Assembly (NCBI GenBank): GCA_001969505.1
Contig: LSSK01000210.1
Coordinates: forward strand, 8,079 to 29,919
From: Zancudomyces culisetae
Taxonomy: Eukaryota > Kickxellomycota > Harpellomycetes > Harpellales > Legeriomycetaceae
Length of the DNA stretch: 21,841 nucleotides
Reading direction: 5' to 3'
A program made the translations under genes and the position numbers. The notes under the pieces were generated by a model, which worked only from the letters and a program-made list of their open reading frames with translations, was not told the origin of the DNA and did no database searches. This document shows positions 8,780 to 17,849 of this stretch, piece by piece (within the stretch, counting starts at the first letter, position 1; each line of letters begins with the position of its first letter).

Positions 8780-11700
8780 ATGATACAGATGGAGTCTAGC
8801 GATGAGGAGTTCAATATTGAGGAGGAGATCCAAAAATACCGAAACTTGGTGCTGTCAACATGTGCTTCATTGGGTGGTTTGGAAAAGAAAAACACCAGAA
8901 GCGAATCAGAAACAGACGAATTCCAATATGTAATGGGAGACGAGTGTGCAGAGTGTTTAAAAGATTTAAAAAGATACATTAGAATAGATGAATTAAGTCA
9001 AGAAAAGCTTGTGCTCAAGTGGCTGGCAGAATGGAAGGTGCTAGAAAAGGATTTAATACCAATTTTTGTACTGAATGCTCAAAAATGGACCGAAATCGAG
9101 CAAATCGAAGATACGTTATGGTATAAAAGCGAAGAGGGGAGAGGAGAGGATTACAGGGTTGTGTGTCTGTGTAGTAAGTTGGGATTCCTATTCGCAGTGT
9201 TTTTATCTTAAATTCTTTAGTTCAATGTGGTACGTTGTTTACCTGTGTAAAAACAGTTTTATGAAACCGAAATTTGATTTATATAATAAACTAAAATAGT
9301 GGATCTGTTTGTATTCATGACATGGTCAATGGATACGCAGGGTTCAGAGGTTCGAGAGGAATTCAATAAACACTTGTTGGAATACAAAAGAGCATTTTGC
9401 AGTAACACTGTAGTATCTCTGTTAATCAGATGCATTGGAAAAGAATTCGAGGCACCAATAGGGTAGATACAGTATACTTCGGCACATTTATGTACACTTG
9501 CAAGAAAATTAAAACCAAAAAATGAAAAGGAAATATTAAAAAAAAATAGGTATCGTACTGACAAAGATAAGCTACTAATATATGGTGGGTTATATATACT
9601 AAGGAATCTGCTTGGCGTTCAAGAGCCATTTGCATCTAGCGGGGTTTATGGATTCGGCCACAATCCAACTGGAATACAGGTACACACTGATGTTTATGCT
9701 ATTTCACTTTATCTTATTTATATTTTTTTTCTGCGGAGTGATTATCGTATCGAATATAAGAAAAGGTACTTGTGTAACGAATCGATGCAATGAATACATA
9801 TACTAATACTTTTTTCTGCTGCTTTGAATATAAAAAAACTTAAATAAACAACAATTAGGATTGGTTTATCAGTGTGGTAGAGCAAGAGTGTGGAATCGAT
9901 ATGATAATAGCAATGTCTTCGACAATGGACGATAAAAGCATGAGAATATACGCACCAATAGTTATGGACATTATCTATAGTTTGTATCAGCGTGTTTCTG
10001 TAGACTCGTTAATCGGTGAGACTCAAGCAAATGATGGTCTAGAAGAATTTCACATGGATGAAAGCCGTAAAAGCCACGGGAAAATGAGGGTGGGAAGGCA
10101 TAGTAGATTCGGAGGTGTTTTTGCAGGTTCTATTGAGCCCGGGAAATTGATACCAATTTTCAATGCAACCGAGGCGATGAAAATATTTGCTCGCCCTTTA
10201 CGAAAAATGAGGGCGCCTATTAATAAAAGAATCAGTAATAAAGTCGCTCAAGAATTAAAGGTAAGAGAAGTGATGATAAAAATACGTGAATTATAACAAA
10301 ATGGTGGATCGTAACATAAATAGTACAAGCTTGATGAAGAAGAAAGAGAAGTAAGCCTACAAGCTAGAGGGCTATTAAGAAACACATCAGTTATGTTTAT
10401 AAAAAGCGGACTTGGAGGTAAAAATAAAAGCAAAAACATAATTTAATACATTGTATTCCATGTAGCCATTCAGATTAATAAAGTGAATGTTAACTGTAAC
10501 TAGTTTTATGCCCCGAACTGTTGGAAAGTATTGAGCTTCAAAGGAATGAGCTAGATGACTCAGGAGTGGCCAGGGTTTTGTATCTTGTGGGGTATTTTTT
10601 GGAAATATTTACAAAGGTATATAAAAACCAACAGCGAAAAATCAATCCAGAAAAAGATACGCAGACCACGCAGAATGACAATGTGGATATGGAGGATGAA
10701 AAAAGGGTTGACTTTCCGTATGTCGCCAAAATAGTAAATACAGGTGGGATAGGTATAACTTTGAGGCAGCTGAGTTATGCTATGGATTCGCAGAATTGGC
10801 CAATAAGCCAGTCAGCGATGTATAGCTTCAGATCGATTTTATCGGTGTTGAAAGAGATGATACGTAGTGGGGATATACGGTATGCAGAAGCCGGAGGGTA
10901 TATCCTAAACAATTTATTCTATGATGGAAATGTGATGGATTTGATGGCGAGTCTAAGTGGGAGTTTTAAACCCACCAGACACACACTTAGGTACGTATTG
11001 GAGATGATAAGAACAGTCGAGGAGTTTGTTGTGACTTTGAAATCATACCATACCCTAAAACGAAATATGTATGTTCGTAAAAAGCTGAATAAAAGCACGG
11101 AGAGTGATGGTGATGATGATGATGATGGTGATGGTGACAACGAGGATGTATATGTAGACAGATCATTTGATTTTAACAAATGGCAGAGAGTATTTTGCAC
11201 GAAAAAAACGGTAGCCTCTTATTGCATTCTAATACGAGCATGTGCACTCTTGAAAGGGGCTGACCTTAAAATAATTTCGGAAATGATTTATCGAATTGCT
11301 GTGGTTTGCGAAAAACCTCATCTCTTTTACACTAAAGACTTATTCAAGTCTTTTTATGAACTTTTAGCCAATTTTAAAGCCATCCAAAGTATAAAATCTA
11401 ACGATCCCACGTGGTTTGAGGCCATCAACGCCATACACGACGATGTCGTTTACATCTTCAGAACATACTTCAGACTATCTAGTAACTTAAGGGCTCCAAG
11501 AGATAATCCCCCACCTAACTATACCCAACATTCAATGACAACAGATAATGAGCAATATTCTGCTGCCTCTGAAAAACATAATTTGTCAGCGGTTGGATCA
11601 ATAGATAGCTCTCTTCATTATCATGATTCCACAGCTATGGAAACGGCAACGGAAGCGGCGTCAAATATGACCAGTACTGTCAAACGACGTAACAAAACAT

Positions 11701-13037
11701 ACTCTGAAGACGACCTGTTTTTTGACAAGACTCACAGTGTGAGAGTTCAAGCATATATCTCATCCACCGCAGCTGGAAAAAACCCAGACAGGTATCCCGC
11801 GCTTAATAAATCAGAGTTGAGCTACGCAGACCTCTCCTCCGACTCAGATAATCGGTTGGGCATTGATACTGATTCTGACGCAAGCAGTGCTGGTGCTGGT
11901 TCAAATGGCGTGGGAGCTGAGGGTAGTAAGTACAACATTTCGGGTTTCAAATCATGGAACAGCAAGGTTACAGAGAGCGTGAATTCGCTTATTGTAAATA
12001 ACAAGCGTTTTGTAGTAGAGTGGCTTATAACTCAGTTCCAACGCTTTGTGGAGTTTAAAAAGGCCCGTACCTTAAACGATTCCAATGCCAGCGATGGAAA
12101 TGACGACCAGGGGATGGATGATACAGATTATTTACTCCAGCTTGATTCAAGCATTCTACAACAGTGTACATCTGACTCAGACCTTATAAACTTATTCGAG
12201 TTGTTTAGAGTAAACAAAAGTCTCACTTTGGCGAACTGTTATGTCATTTCCGGCCTAGAAACGATCCAGGACTTTAGCGAACACATCGAGCTTTTAGACT
12301 CTGTTCTTCACCCAATAACCGCACTACCTGTTTCTGTTGGGAGCAAAAATAAGTGTGACGCCAATAGGAGTTCCAAGCCTCGCTCTAAAAAACTATCCAA
12401 AAAGAGACACAAAAAATCAAGAAAGGATGAAGGTGTCGATGTTGCTGCCATGCAGTCGATTCTTTCGTCTGATCGATTTGATTCGTCTATATTTACTTCT
12501 GCCCCAAATTCCACCTTACAAATCACCAATAATCCCGTTGTTTCATTTAACCTCACTTCCAACGCTAACTCTAACTCTAACACCAACTCTAGCACCAACT
12601 CAAATGGTAAGGTCACCAGCACTAGGTCTGGTATTGACTCAATCAAAAACACATTTATTGACTCTGACTCCGATGTTGACCCTGACGCGATCTTTTCGGG
12701 TTCAAACAAAAGAAGCGCACACTCGTCCCGCTCAAAGCTATTGCAGCCATATCTCGACTCTGACTCTTCGCCTCCTCCATCACCAGCCAACACCTCGGGG
12801 CAACAGGGCACCGATGAAACTGATGACATCGGAACTTCTGTAAGTAATAAACCACGGACTAGATCATCGGCAAGATCGCGTGATGCTCACACTGACGACA
12901 AGGTGAATAGCACCGCCACAGGACAACGTGTAGGCGGTTCTTCTTCAACACAGGATTTCAAACAGCGCGCCCTACTTCTTCGAAGAAAACTTATTAAAAA
13001 GAAGAGAGTCTTGGTCAGAAAGTCAAAAATAGATTGA
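8780..13037 (+). CDS. TOF1: TIMELESS/Tof1/Swi1 replication fork protection protein, six exons
   Basis: Join 8780..9173, 9300..9462, 9550..9679, 9859..10260, 10330..10417, 10504..13037: 3,711 nt, 1,236 residues, one frame. Partner of Tipin/Csm3 in the fork protection complex that pauses forks and activates the S-phase checkpoint. The N-terminal TIMELESS domain starts with STCASLGGLE, then CLKDLKRYIR and DLIPIFV. Exon junctions restore family blocks: CLCMDLFVFMTW (exons 1/2) and APIGYRTDKDKLLI (exons 2/3). The hallmark RHSRFGG lies at 309-315. LDEEEREVSLQARGLLRN (exon 5) and DFNKWQRVFC (about 616-625, after an Asp-rich run) continue the match. The C-terminal part holds the TIMELESS C region (about 880-1000), then a Ser/Asn/Asp-rich disordered tail ending in a Lys/Arg cluster. 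Exon 5 could begin at 10324 instead. ATG 8789 is an alternative start. Length matches yeast Tof1. Confidence 0.9.
11105..11137 (+). repeat. GAT/GGT trinucleotide repeat in TIMELESS
   Basis: In-frame GAT-rich microsatellite coding for an Asp/Gly run just before the FDFNKW block. Asp-rich loops are common at this place in the family. The repeat is prone to length variation without a frameshift. Confidence 0.75.
12556..12602 (+). repeat. AACTCT-type hexanucleotide repeat in TIMELESS
   Basis: Imperfect repeat of AACTCT/AACACC units in exon 6 that encodes alternating Asn with Ser, Thr or Ala (about residues 1077-1092) in the disordered C-terminal tail. The unit superficially resembles telomere repeats, but it is in frame and short. 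Confidence 0.7.
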
Positions 13038-13354
13038 TTTACTCACAAGAGGAAGGTAATTAAAAGATCAATTTCTGATCCTGCCCCGTGAAACTGTGGT
13101 ATTAGCACTCGTTCTTGTTGCTTAAACTGAAATTCCAGTTTGTATGAACATTTCCCTTTAGGCTGGCACCTCAATAATATATGACACTTATTAGTTATTA
13201 TACAATGCTTGCGAGTGTTTTGGCAAAGAGTCTGCGCTACAGTATACATTTTGTTTTGTTTTATTACTGTATACTATTTTTATGGCAGCCGCCAAAGAGA
13301 GAGTACTCTAACCCAAACACAACTAAAGAATATTCTATTTTCAATACAGTTTAA
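13038..13354. terminator. Convergent spacer between TIMELESS and the Tim17-like gene
   Basis: A 317-bp spacer into which both flanking genes transcribe. It is AT-rich and holds no supported gene. Short open frames on both strands here are random-looking. The terminator role is inferred from orientation only. Confidence 0.4.
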
Positions 13355-14479
13355 CTATTCTGAACTTTGCTGTTGCTTCACAAGCAGGCCTTCTTCAGCG
13401 AACTTCAGTTTCTCCAGCTCTACGTCGATTTTCAAAATTTGGTCAAGTACCTCCTTCTGTCTAAGTTCTAAAATAGAAATATATTCCTCATGATTAATCG
13501 TCCTTAGTGGAAGCCACCCAGGCACCTTTTTTAATTTTTCAAGTATTCTTCCTGCCATGTTGGCGCTCTCGGTGCCTGAATCACCGTTTATACCCGACCC
13601 ACCGTTCGTTGTTGAGGCGTACTCAGGGATTAAACCCAACTCCTGCATGATTTTATATTGCCTAACTCTGTACAACTTTGTAAATATTGTTTGGCCGAGG
13701 TACCCAAAGGCTCCAAAAGCAAGTATTCCTACAGCTACACCTTTTCTTTTCCCTATTCACGAATGTGCCAAGATAGAAATTTTTATTAGCATTATTGGGT
13801 GTTCAAATAAACATGCAACATGTTACACGTCATATATCACACATCACCCCCTCCCCAGCTTTGCTTTCAATGTGATTTTCCTATTGAATGGTGTTATATA
13901 CAAAAGAGAAAACCCAAAGGTAGGTGAATTACTGACTTGTTATCGCTCCTAGAAGACCACCTGTCACCATTCCAGCTACAGTACTACTAAATAGCTCGTC
14001 AGAATCCTTAGTCATTGAATCCTTAATTTTATAAGCCTTGTTTTTGTCTCGCTGTTCAAATAATAAACTTTCTCGGGTCGCTATTTAATCCAGAAAAAGA
14101 AATAATGGTGTTAATTCGATGCGTGTCTAGCCACCCTTGATCAAATCGCACATTCTCAATCTGATCTAGAAAATGAATTGTCGTGAAATTTTATGGGTCC
14201 ATTCTATAAAAAAAAAGTCTACTCACCAAAGTAGACTAGTCCCATTAGCCCCCAACTTCCTGCCATTCCTAACACTGGTCTTTTAATCGGCTTGATTCCC
14301 TTGAGAATCCCTATAGAGAACCCAGAAACAGCGCCCAGAAAGCCTATCGATTAAGAAGAAAAAAGTTTATTTGTTGTAAACAATCTATTGCCAGATTTAA
14401 CATGAATGTGCTTACTCAGCGAGCCCGTTCCGATCAGTAATCTATTCCTACTCTCGGTATTTGTAAATATGTTTGTCAT
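13355..14479 (-). CDS. Tim17/Tim22/Tim23-like membrane protein, four exons
   Basis: Reverse-strand join 14479..14416, 14343..14227, 14080..13937, 13752..13355 gives 240 residues. Donors are GTAAGC, GTGAGT and a weaker GTCAGT; acceptors all end in TAG; all three introns are phase 1. The protein has about four short Gly/Ala-rich hydrophobic helices: FLGAVSGFSIGIL (23-35), MAGSWGLMGLVYFATR (47-62), SSTVAGMVTGGLLGAI (92-107) and GVAVGILAFGAFGYLGQ (113-129). The glycine spacing and the order ATR, then AGMVTGG, then R-K-R-K-G...GQ fit Tim17/22/23-superfamily proteins of the mitochondrial inner membrane. The C-terminal third is soluble: GWLPLRTINHEEY followed by a coiled-coil-like charged helix, a tail seen in uncharacterised fungal relatives as I recall them. 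The role is unknown; import, respiratory-complex assembly or structure are all possible. Exon structure is convincing, function is not. Confidence 0.7.
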
Positions 14480-14642
14480 TTTCTATAAGGGTTTCGAGAC
14501 GTCCCGTTAAGGATGTACTTTGGTTTTTAAATTTTGTATTCGTCAAGTTTCTCTTTTGATTTCTTTACAATATTTCCTTTGTGATTATTATTTTTTTAAC
14601 GTAATCTACTAACTTTAAAAGTAGTAAATCGTAAAAAAAATA
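14480..14642. promoter_or_regulatory. Probable promoter of the Tim17-like gene
   Basis: A 163-bp AT-rich stretch immediately upstream of the minus-strand start at 14479. It also lies before a weak plus-strand ORF at 14643. No clear TATA element or operator is visible. The call is inferred from position. Confidence 0.3.
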
Positions 14643-14951
14643 ATGGCGGTTTTTAGTTCCATGAATAGCGGAGCTAGCGATATTTCCATAAATTTAGGCA
14701 GTTTTTTCTGTGTGTGCGTGTGTTTGTGCTTGGTTATAGACCGATTTCCAATTCGCTACCTTTCGGCTTCTGTTTTCGATTTATGGTTTTCAGCCTCCCT
14801 TTCCAGTAACTATCTTCAAGAGATACAAACTCCGTTGCATTTTTGTGCTCAGGAAGTGGAGAGTGTTGCTATACACCAAGTCAAATTTCTTGTAGTACTG
14901 TGCACTGGAACATTGATCGCTTTGGGTTTATGTAGAATTCTGGGATTATAG
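14643..14951 (+). CDS. Weak ORF, possible small membrane protein
   Basis: A 102-codon frame that I do not recognise. The N-terminus is Ser/Asn-rich (MAVFSSMNSGASDISINLG), followed by a Cys/Val-rich stretch encoded by a TG microsatellite, which is a warning sign. The last 45 residues look more protein-like: EIQTPLHFCAQEVES, then a hydrophobic helix VKFLVVLCTGTLIALGLC close to the stop, as in a tail-anchored protein. The real gene could be spliced: TTCCAG before 14808 and CCGCAG before 15064 are possible acceptors that could join it to the ORF ending at 15201. It may equally be chance. Confidence 0.25.
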   Translation: MAVFSSMNSGASDISINLGSFFCVCVCLCLVIDRFPIRYLSASVFDLWFSASLSSNYLQEIQTPLHFCAQEVESVAIHQVKFLVVLCTGTLIALGLCRILGL

Positions 14952-15201
14952 GGCCATCTGCGCGTCCACCAATGCGATGTGGGCATATTCACGCGCAAAA
15001 AAGCCTAAACCCATTTTTTGTAATAGCATATGCAATGAACTAGTTTTATTGTGCTATCCGCAGGTGATATACGCGTTACCATTCCGCAACCACCAAACAA
15101 GCAAAGACTACTTCAACCAACATTTAAACGCACTATTTGGATCACCGTCTGATTTGATGCCAATATACCCCATGCATAACCAAGAAGGGCAGTTTAATTA
15201 A
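14917..15201 (+). CDS. Weak ORF or possible last exon
   Basis: A 94-codon open frame between stops, first ATG at 14977. After a CCGCAG that could be a splice acceptor (15058-15063), it reads VIYALPFRNHQTSKDYFNQ and then HLNALFGSPSDLMPIYP, with amino-acid composition like a soluble protein. I recognise no family. It could be the 3' exon of a gene starting at 14643, but no splice join is convincing. Local GC content is higher than in the flanks, which mildly favours coding. Confidence 0.25.
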   Translation, partial: SLWVYVEFWDYRAICASTNAMWAYSRAKKPKPIFCNSICNELVLLCYPQVIYALPFRNHQTSKDYFNQHLNALFGSPSDLMPIYPMHNQEGQFN

Positions 15202-15256
15202 AATGAATCACCTGACATGATAATTCCTTTAAAGCGAGAAGCAATACCACGTTTGG

Positions 15257-15280
15257 GTATGTGTATGTGTATGTGTATAT
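15257..15280. repeat. GTGTAT simple repeat
   Basis: About four units of GTGTAT in non-coding DNA, an ordinary microsatellite. Confidence 0.65.
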
Positions 15281-17496
15281 TGCCTTTAAAAAATTTCAGC
15301 TATTCTGTTGTGACAATTGCTTCCCATGTAGGTCGTGTCTGTCTATTTTTCCTTTTTAGGAAGGTGGTGATGCATCCAATCATTTTTCATTATCATCAAA
15401 TATTCTATTACCAAATACAAAGTAATGCAAACATATTATCATTTTTTTATCGCAAATCATTTTGCAGAAATCTAGCACGTGGCTAAGCCAAAGAATTTTT
15501 TTTATAATGACATAGTCTTTAACTAAACTATATATCCTGATCAGCCATTGATAGCTGTTTATGAAATGGTAAACGTGCTCTCTGTCTCCTCCCCCCTCCG
15601 ACAAAAATTTTATTTGATCTGGCTGGGTATTATTACATATCATTGCAGCGTATTTTGCTTTATCGCTTAAACCGTCAGGTACAGGGTATTTTATGGGGAG
15701 GGGCGAAAGTAACAGATTTTATTGATTGTCAGTGTACTCTAGTGTGAATTTGAATGCTATTTATGGGGGAGTTTTGAAAAGGGAAAGAGAGGGGCTTTCG
15801 CAATGGAATATATTGGAAAACAAAAAAACGTTTAAATACAAATATATCTACGTAATGGCATATGATGAGAAATTCAACATTTTTTTTTGTATTCAAGGTC
15901 TGCGGCTCATTACTGGTGGTACAACTACAAAACTTCATTTACCAAAAATAAATTATGTGATTGCCATTATCAGTTTTTTGGGGGGGAGCGAAGGACAAGA
16001 TAGAACGCTGAAAACTATTTGCTGGGAAGTGCAATTCATTTGCTTCCATTTTCTCTTTCCGCTATTATTTTTATTGTCGATATTTAAACGTAAAATGGGC
16101 TGTTTCTTGGGTGATGTGTTCATATGATCCTGTTCTTAGTCAAATGTCATTATTTTATGATCTTTCAATTGCTTAATTGTGTTTATGGCAATATTTTCAT
16201 CTAATTACAGCTAACTACATCTGCATTTTCTTTGAGTTTTCTTATCTTGTATCACCTTATTTACATAAACAACAAACTACAACCTGTAAAAGCACGTCAA
16301 ACACACCGATATGTCACAAATTACTTGGATTTTATTATAAATATACTCGGCTTTTTAAAGGCCATTATTTCTTTAGAATTTGTACACACAAACATAAGCT
16401 CTTGGTGTGCCTACTTTTGCTGAATACTCCACACTTCATAATGCTGGCGTTTTGAAATGCTGTCTTGACTTTTTTTTCAACTTTGTGTGAAGTAAAAAAT
16501 TTAGAAGACAAACTCTAGATAAAAATAAAGTAACTTAAATCTTATCATACACCATTTGATATGCTACTGGTTGCACTCACAATGTGTTTGCTGTTAATTA
16601 ACGCAGATTCTACAGCGCTAATTCGCCCTGTTGAGGCAGGTAAATAATACTGCTTCTCATCTGCAACAATTAGTAATTGGCGGGATGCTCTGAATATAAT
16701 ATCTCCGCCTTTTTATTGGTGAACATTTAATTTAGATCCAACTCAAAAAAGTGAGATCCAGCGTAACATTTATGCACGTGCAAACCGGCTAAAAGTGTTA
16801 ACCAATGGCTGTAACTTTGAGTTTTTTTGATGCTTGTTTATGTAAATACAATGTGAAAGGTTTCCAAATTTCCAATATGTGGGTTTTATTTTTCTGAAAA
16901 TCTATTCGCCATTACTATAACTTTTTAGCAAAATATTGCAAGCTTGTTAACATAAAACAGGTAATAAAAATCGACCTAATTTGGTATTTTAATTATAACA
17001 ATATAAACAGTGTGCTATGTAATTAGTTGAAGCTTTAAAACATTGGCATTACAGGGATTAGTTTTGCAGTATTTCTTTGTTCAGCCTACCACTTTTGTTT
17101 GTGGAATAGAGTTTTTTTCTTTTTACAGCACACTGATGTTTATCGCAGCAAATATCATGAAGAGAATATCTTTTTTTTCCTGCTAGTGGAAAATAAAAAA
17201 AAACATCGAAAGTGCTAGAGATATCAAAATGAAATCGAAAAAAGATGTTTTTGCCTGTAAGGCATTTAAATATAAACTACATCTAGAGCACCTTGTTCTA
17301 TAAAACCCACTATTATCGTTAAATTCAACCCTTTTAATTCTAAACATAGATTTATTTAAATTGAAAAGTATTTACATTTCTTAACATTGTTGTTTTTTCT
17401 TGTTGTAATACCAAAAATAAGCAAAATACAATTTGCGGTATATCAATAACACAGTATCAATAGCGCATTCAAGCTCTTGAAGTAGCAGTAACATAA

Positions 17497-17526
17497 GAAA
17501 GAAGAAGAAAAAAGAAAAAGGAAAGG
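17497..17526 (+). repeat. Purine-only tract in the ATPase leader or promoter
   Basis: About 30 nt of A and G only. Such tracts are common in fungal promoters and 5' untranslated regions and can exclude nucleosomes. No specific factor site is recognised. Confidence 0.5.
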
Positions 17527-17617
17527 TTCTTACCAGGTTAGGACACTATTTACCTAGGTTGTTAAGTGGACATCGAGCGGAAATAGGTTGCCAACAAAAA
17601 AAAGAAAGGCTGAACAG

Positions 17618-17726
17618 GTGAGATAAAGAATTGGATAGTTGTACTCATCAGCTTTTCTATAGCAACTAACTCGTACTAATAAAAAACTCCGCTTGGATAT
17701 TTCACCCCTCTTTTGCGTTTTAATAG
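17618..17726 (+). other. Possible 5' UTR intron of the ATPase gene
   Basis: ACAG|GTGAGA at 17618 could be a donor. CTAAC and TACTAAT (about 17666-17680) could be branch points, and TTTTAATAG ending at 17726 an acceptor. The size (109 nt) fits other introns in the window. There is no reading frame to test it, so it remains a motif-based guess. Confidence 0.3.
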
Positions 17727-17849
17727 TAATTTCAAAGTATTATTATACAAAAACTCCGAATACGCAGAAAAATTGCTCTTAAAAAAAAAACCAGAGCGAC
17801 AACACCAAGAAAAGAAACGTGAAAAAGAGGCATCATCATCCCATAAGAA

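Larger units (their letters stand above)
15202..17849. other. Long unassigned region upstream of the ENA-like ATPase
   Basis: About 2.65 kb with no gene I can support. The longest frame (15726-16127, 133 codons) sits in G-rich DNA, encodes a Phe/Leu-rich protein unlike any family I know, and is probably chance. It holds a GTGTAT repeat (15257-15280), a purine tract (17497-17526) and many A/T runs. The proximal part (about 17250-17849) should be the ATPase promoter and leader: a TATAAA occurs near 17300 and a purine-rich, C-poor leader follows. I found no tRNA signature. Confidence 0.45.

Noticed and set aside
9335-9361. GGTTCGAGAGG as a tRNA B box
   Set aside because: It lies within TIMELESS exon 2, with no matching A box or acceptor stem pairing around it.
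9426-9635. Minus-strand ORFs over TIMELESS exons 2 and 3
   Set aside because: Antisense to a region whose plus-strand exons match TIMELESS. Composition is that of a shadow frame.
12556-12602. TAACTC-like repeat as an interstitial telomere tract
   Set aside because: Short, imperfect, in frame inside exon 6, and explained by an Asn-Ser repeat.
12308-12843. Long ORFs of 168-173 codons on both strands overlapping the TIMELESS C-terminus
   Set aside because: They are produced by the repetitive Ser/Asn/Asp coding sequence (Leu/Thr/Pro or Leu/Glu-rich translations) and match no family.
14946-15123. A minus-strand two-exon small protein of 45 residues (15123..15080 joined to 15039..14946), ending ...FFAREYAHIALVDAQMAL
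   Set aside because: The phase closes and the sequence looks protein-like, but the intron would be only 40 nt, shorter than any other here, there is no family match, and it overlaps a plus-strand candidate.
15726-16127. 133-codon plus-strand ORF as a real gene
   Set aside because: Phe/Leu-rich, with no domain, and about one such frame could arise by chance in this much AT-rich sequence. Kept only as a possibility in the discussion of the empty region.
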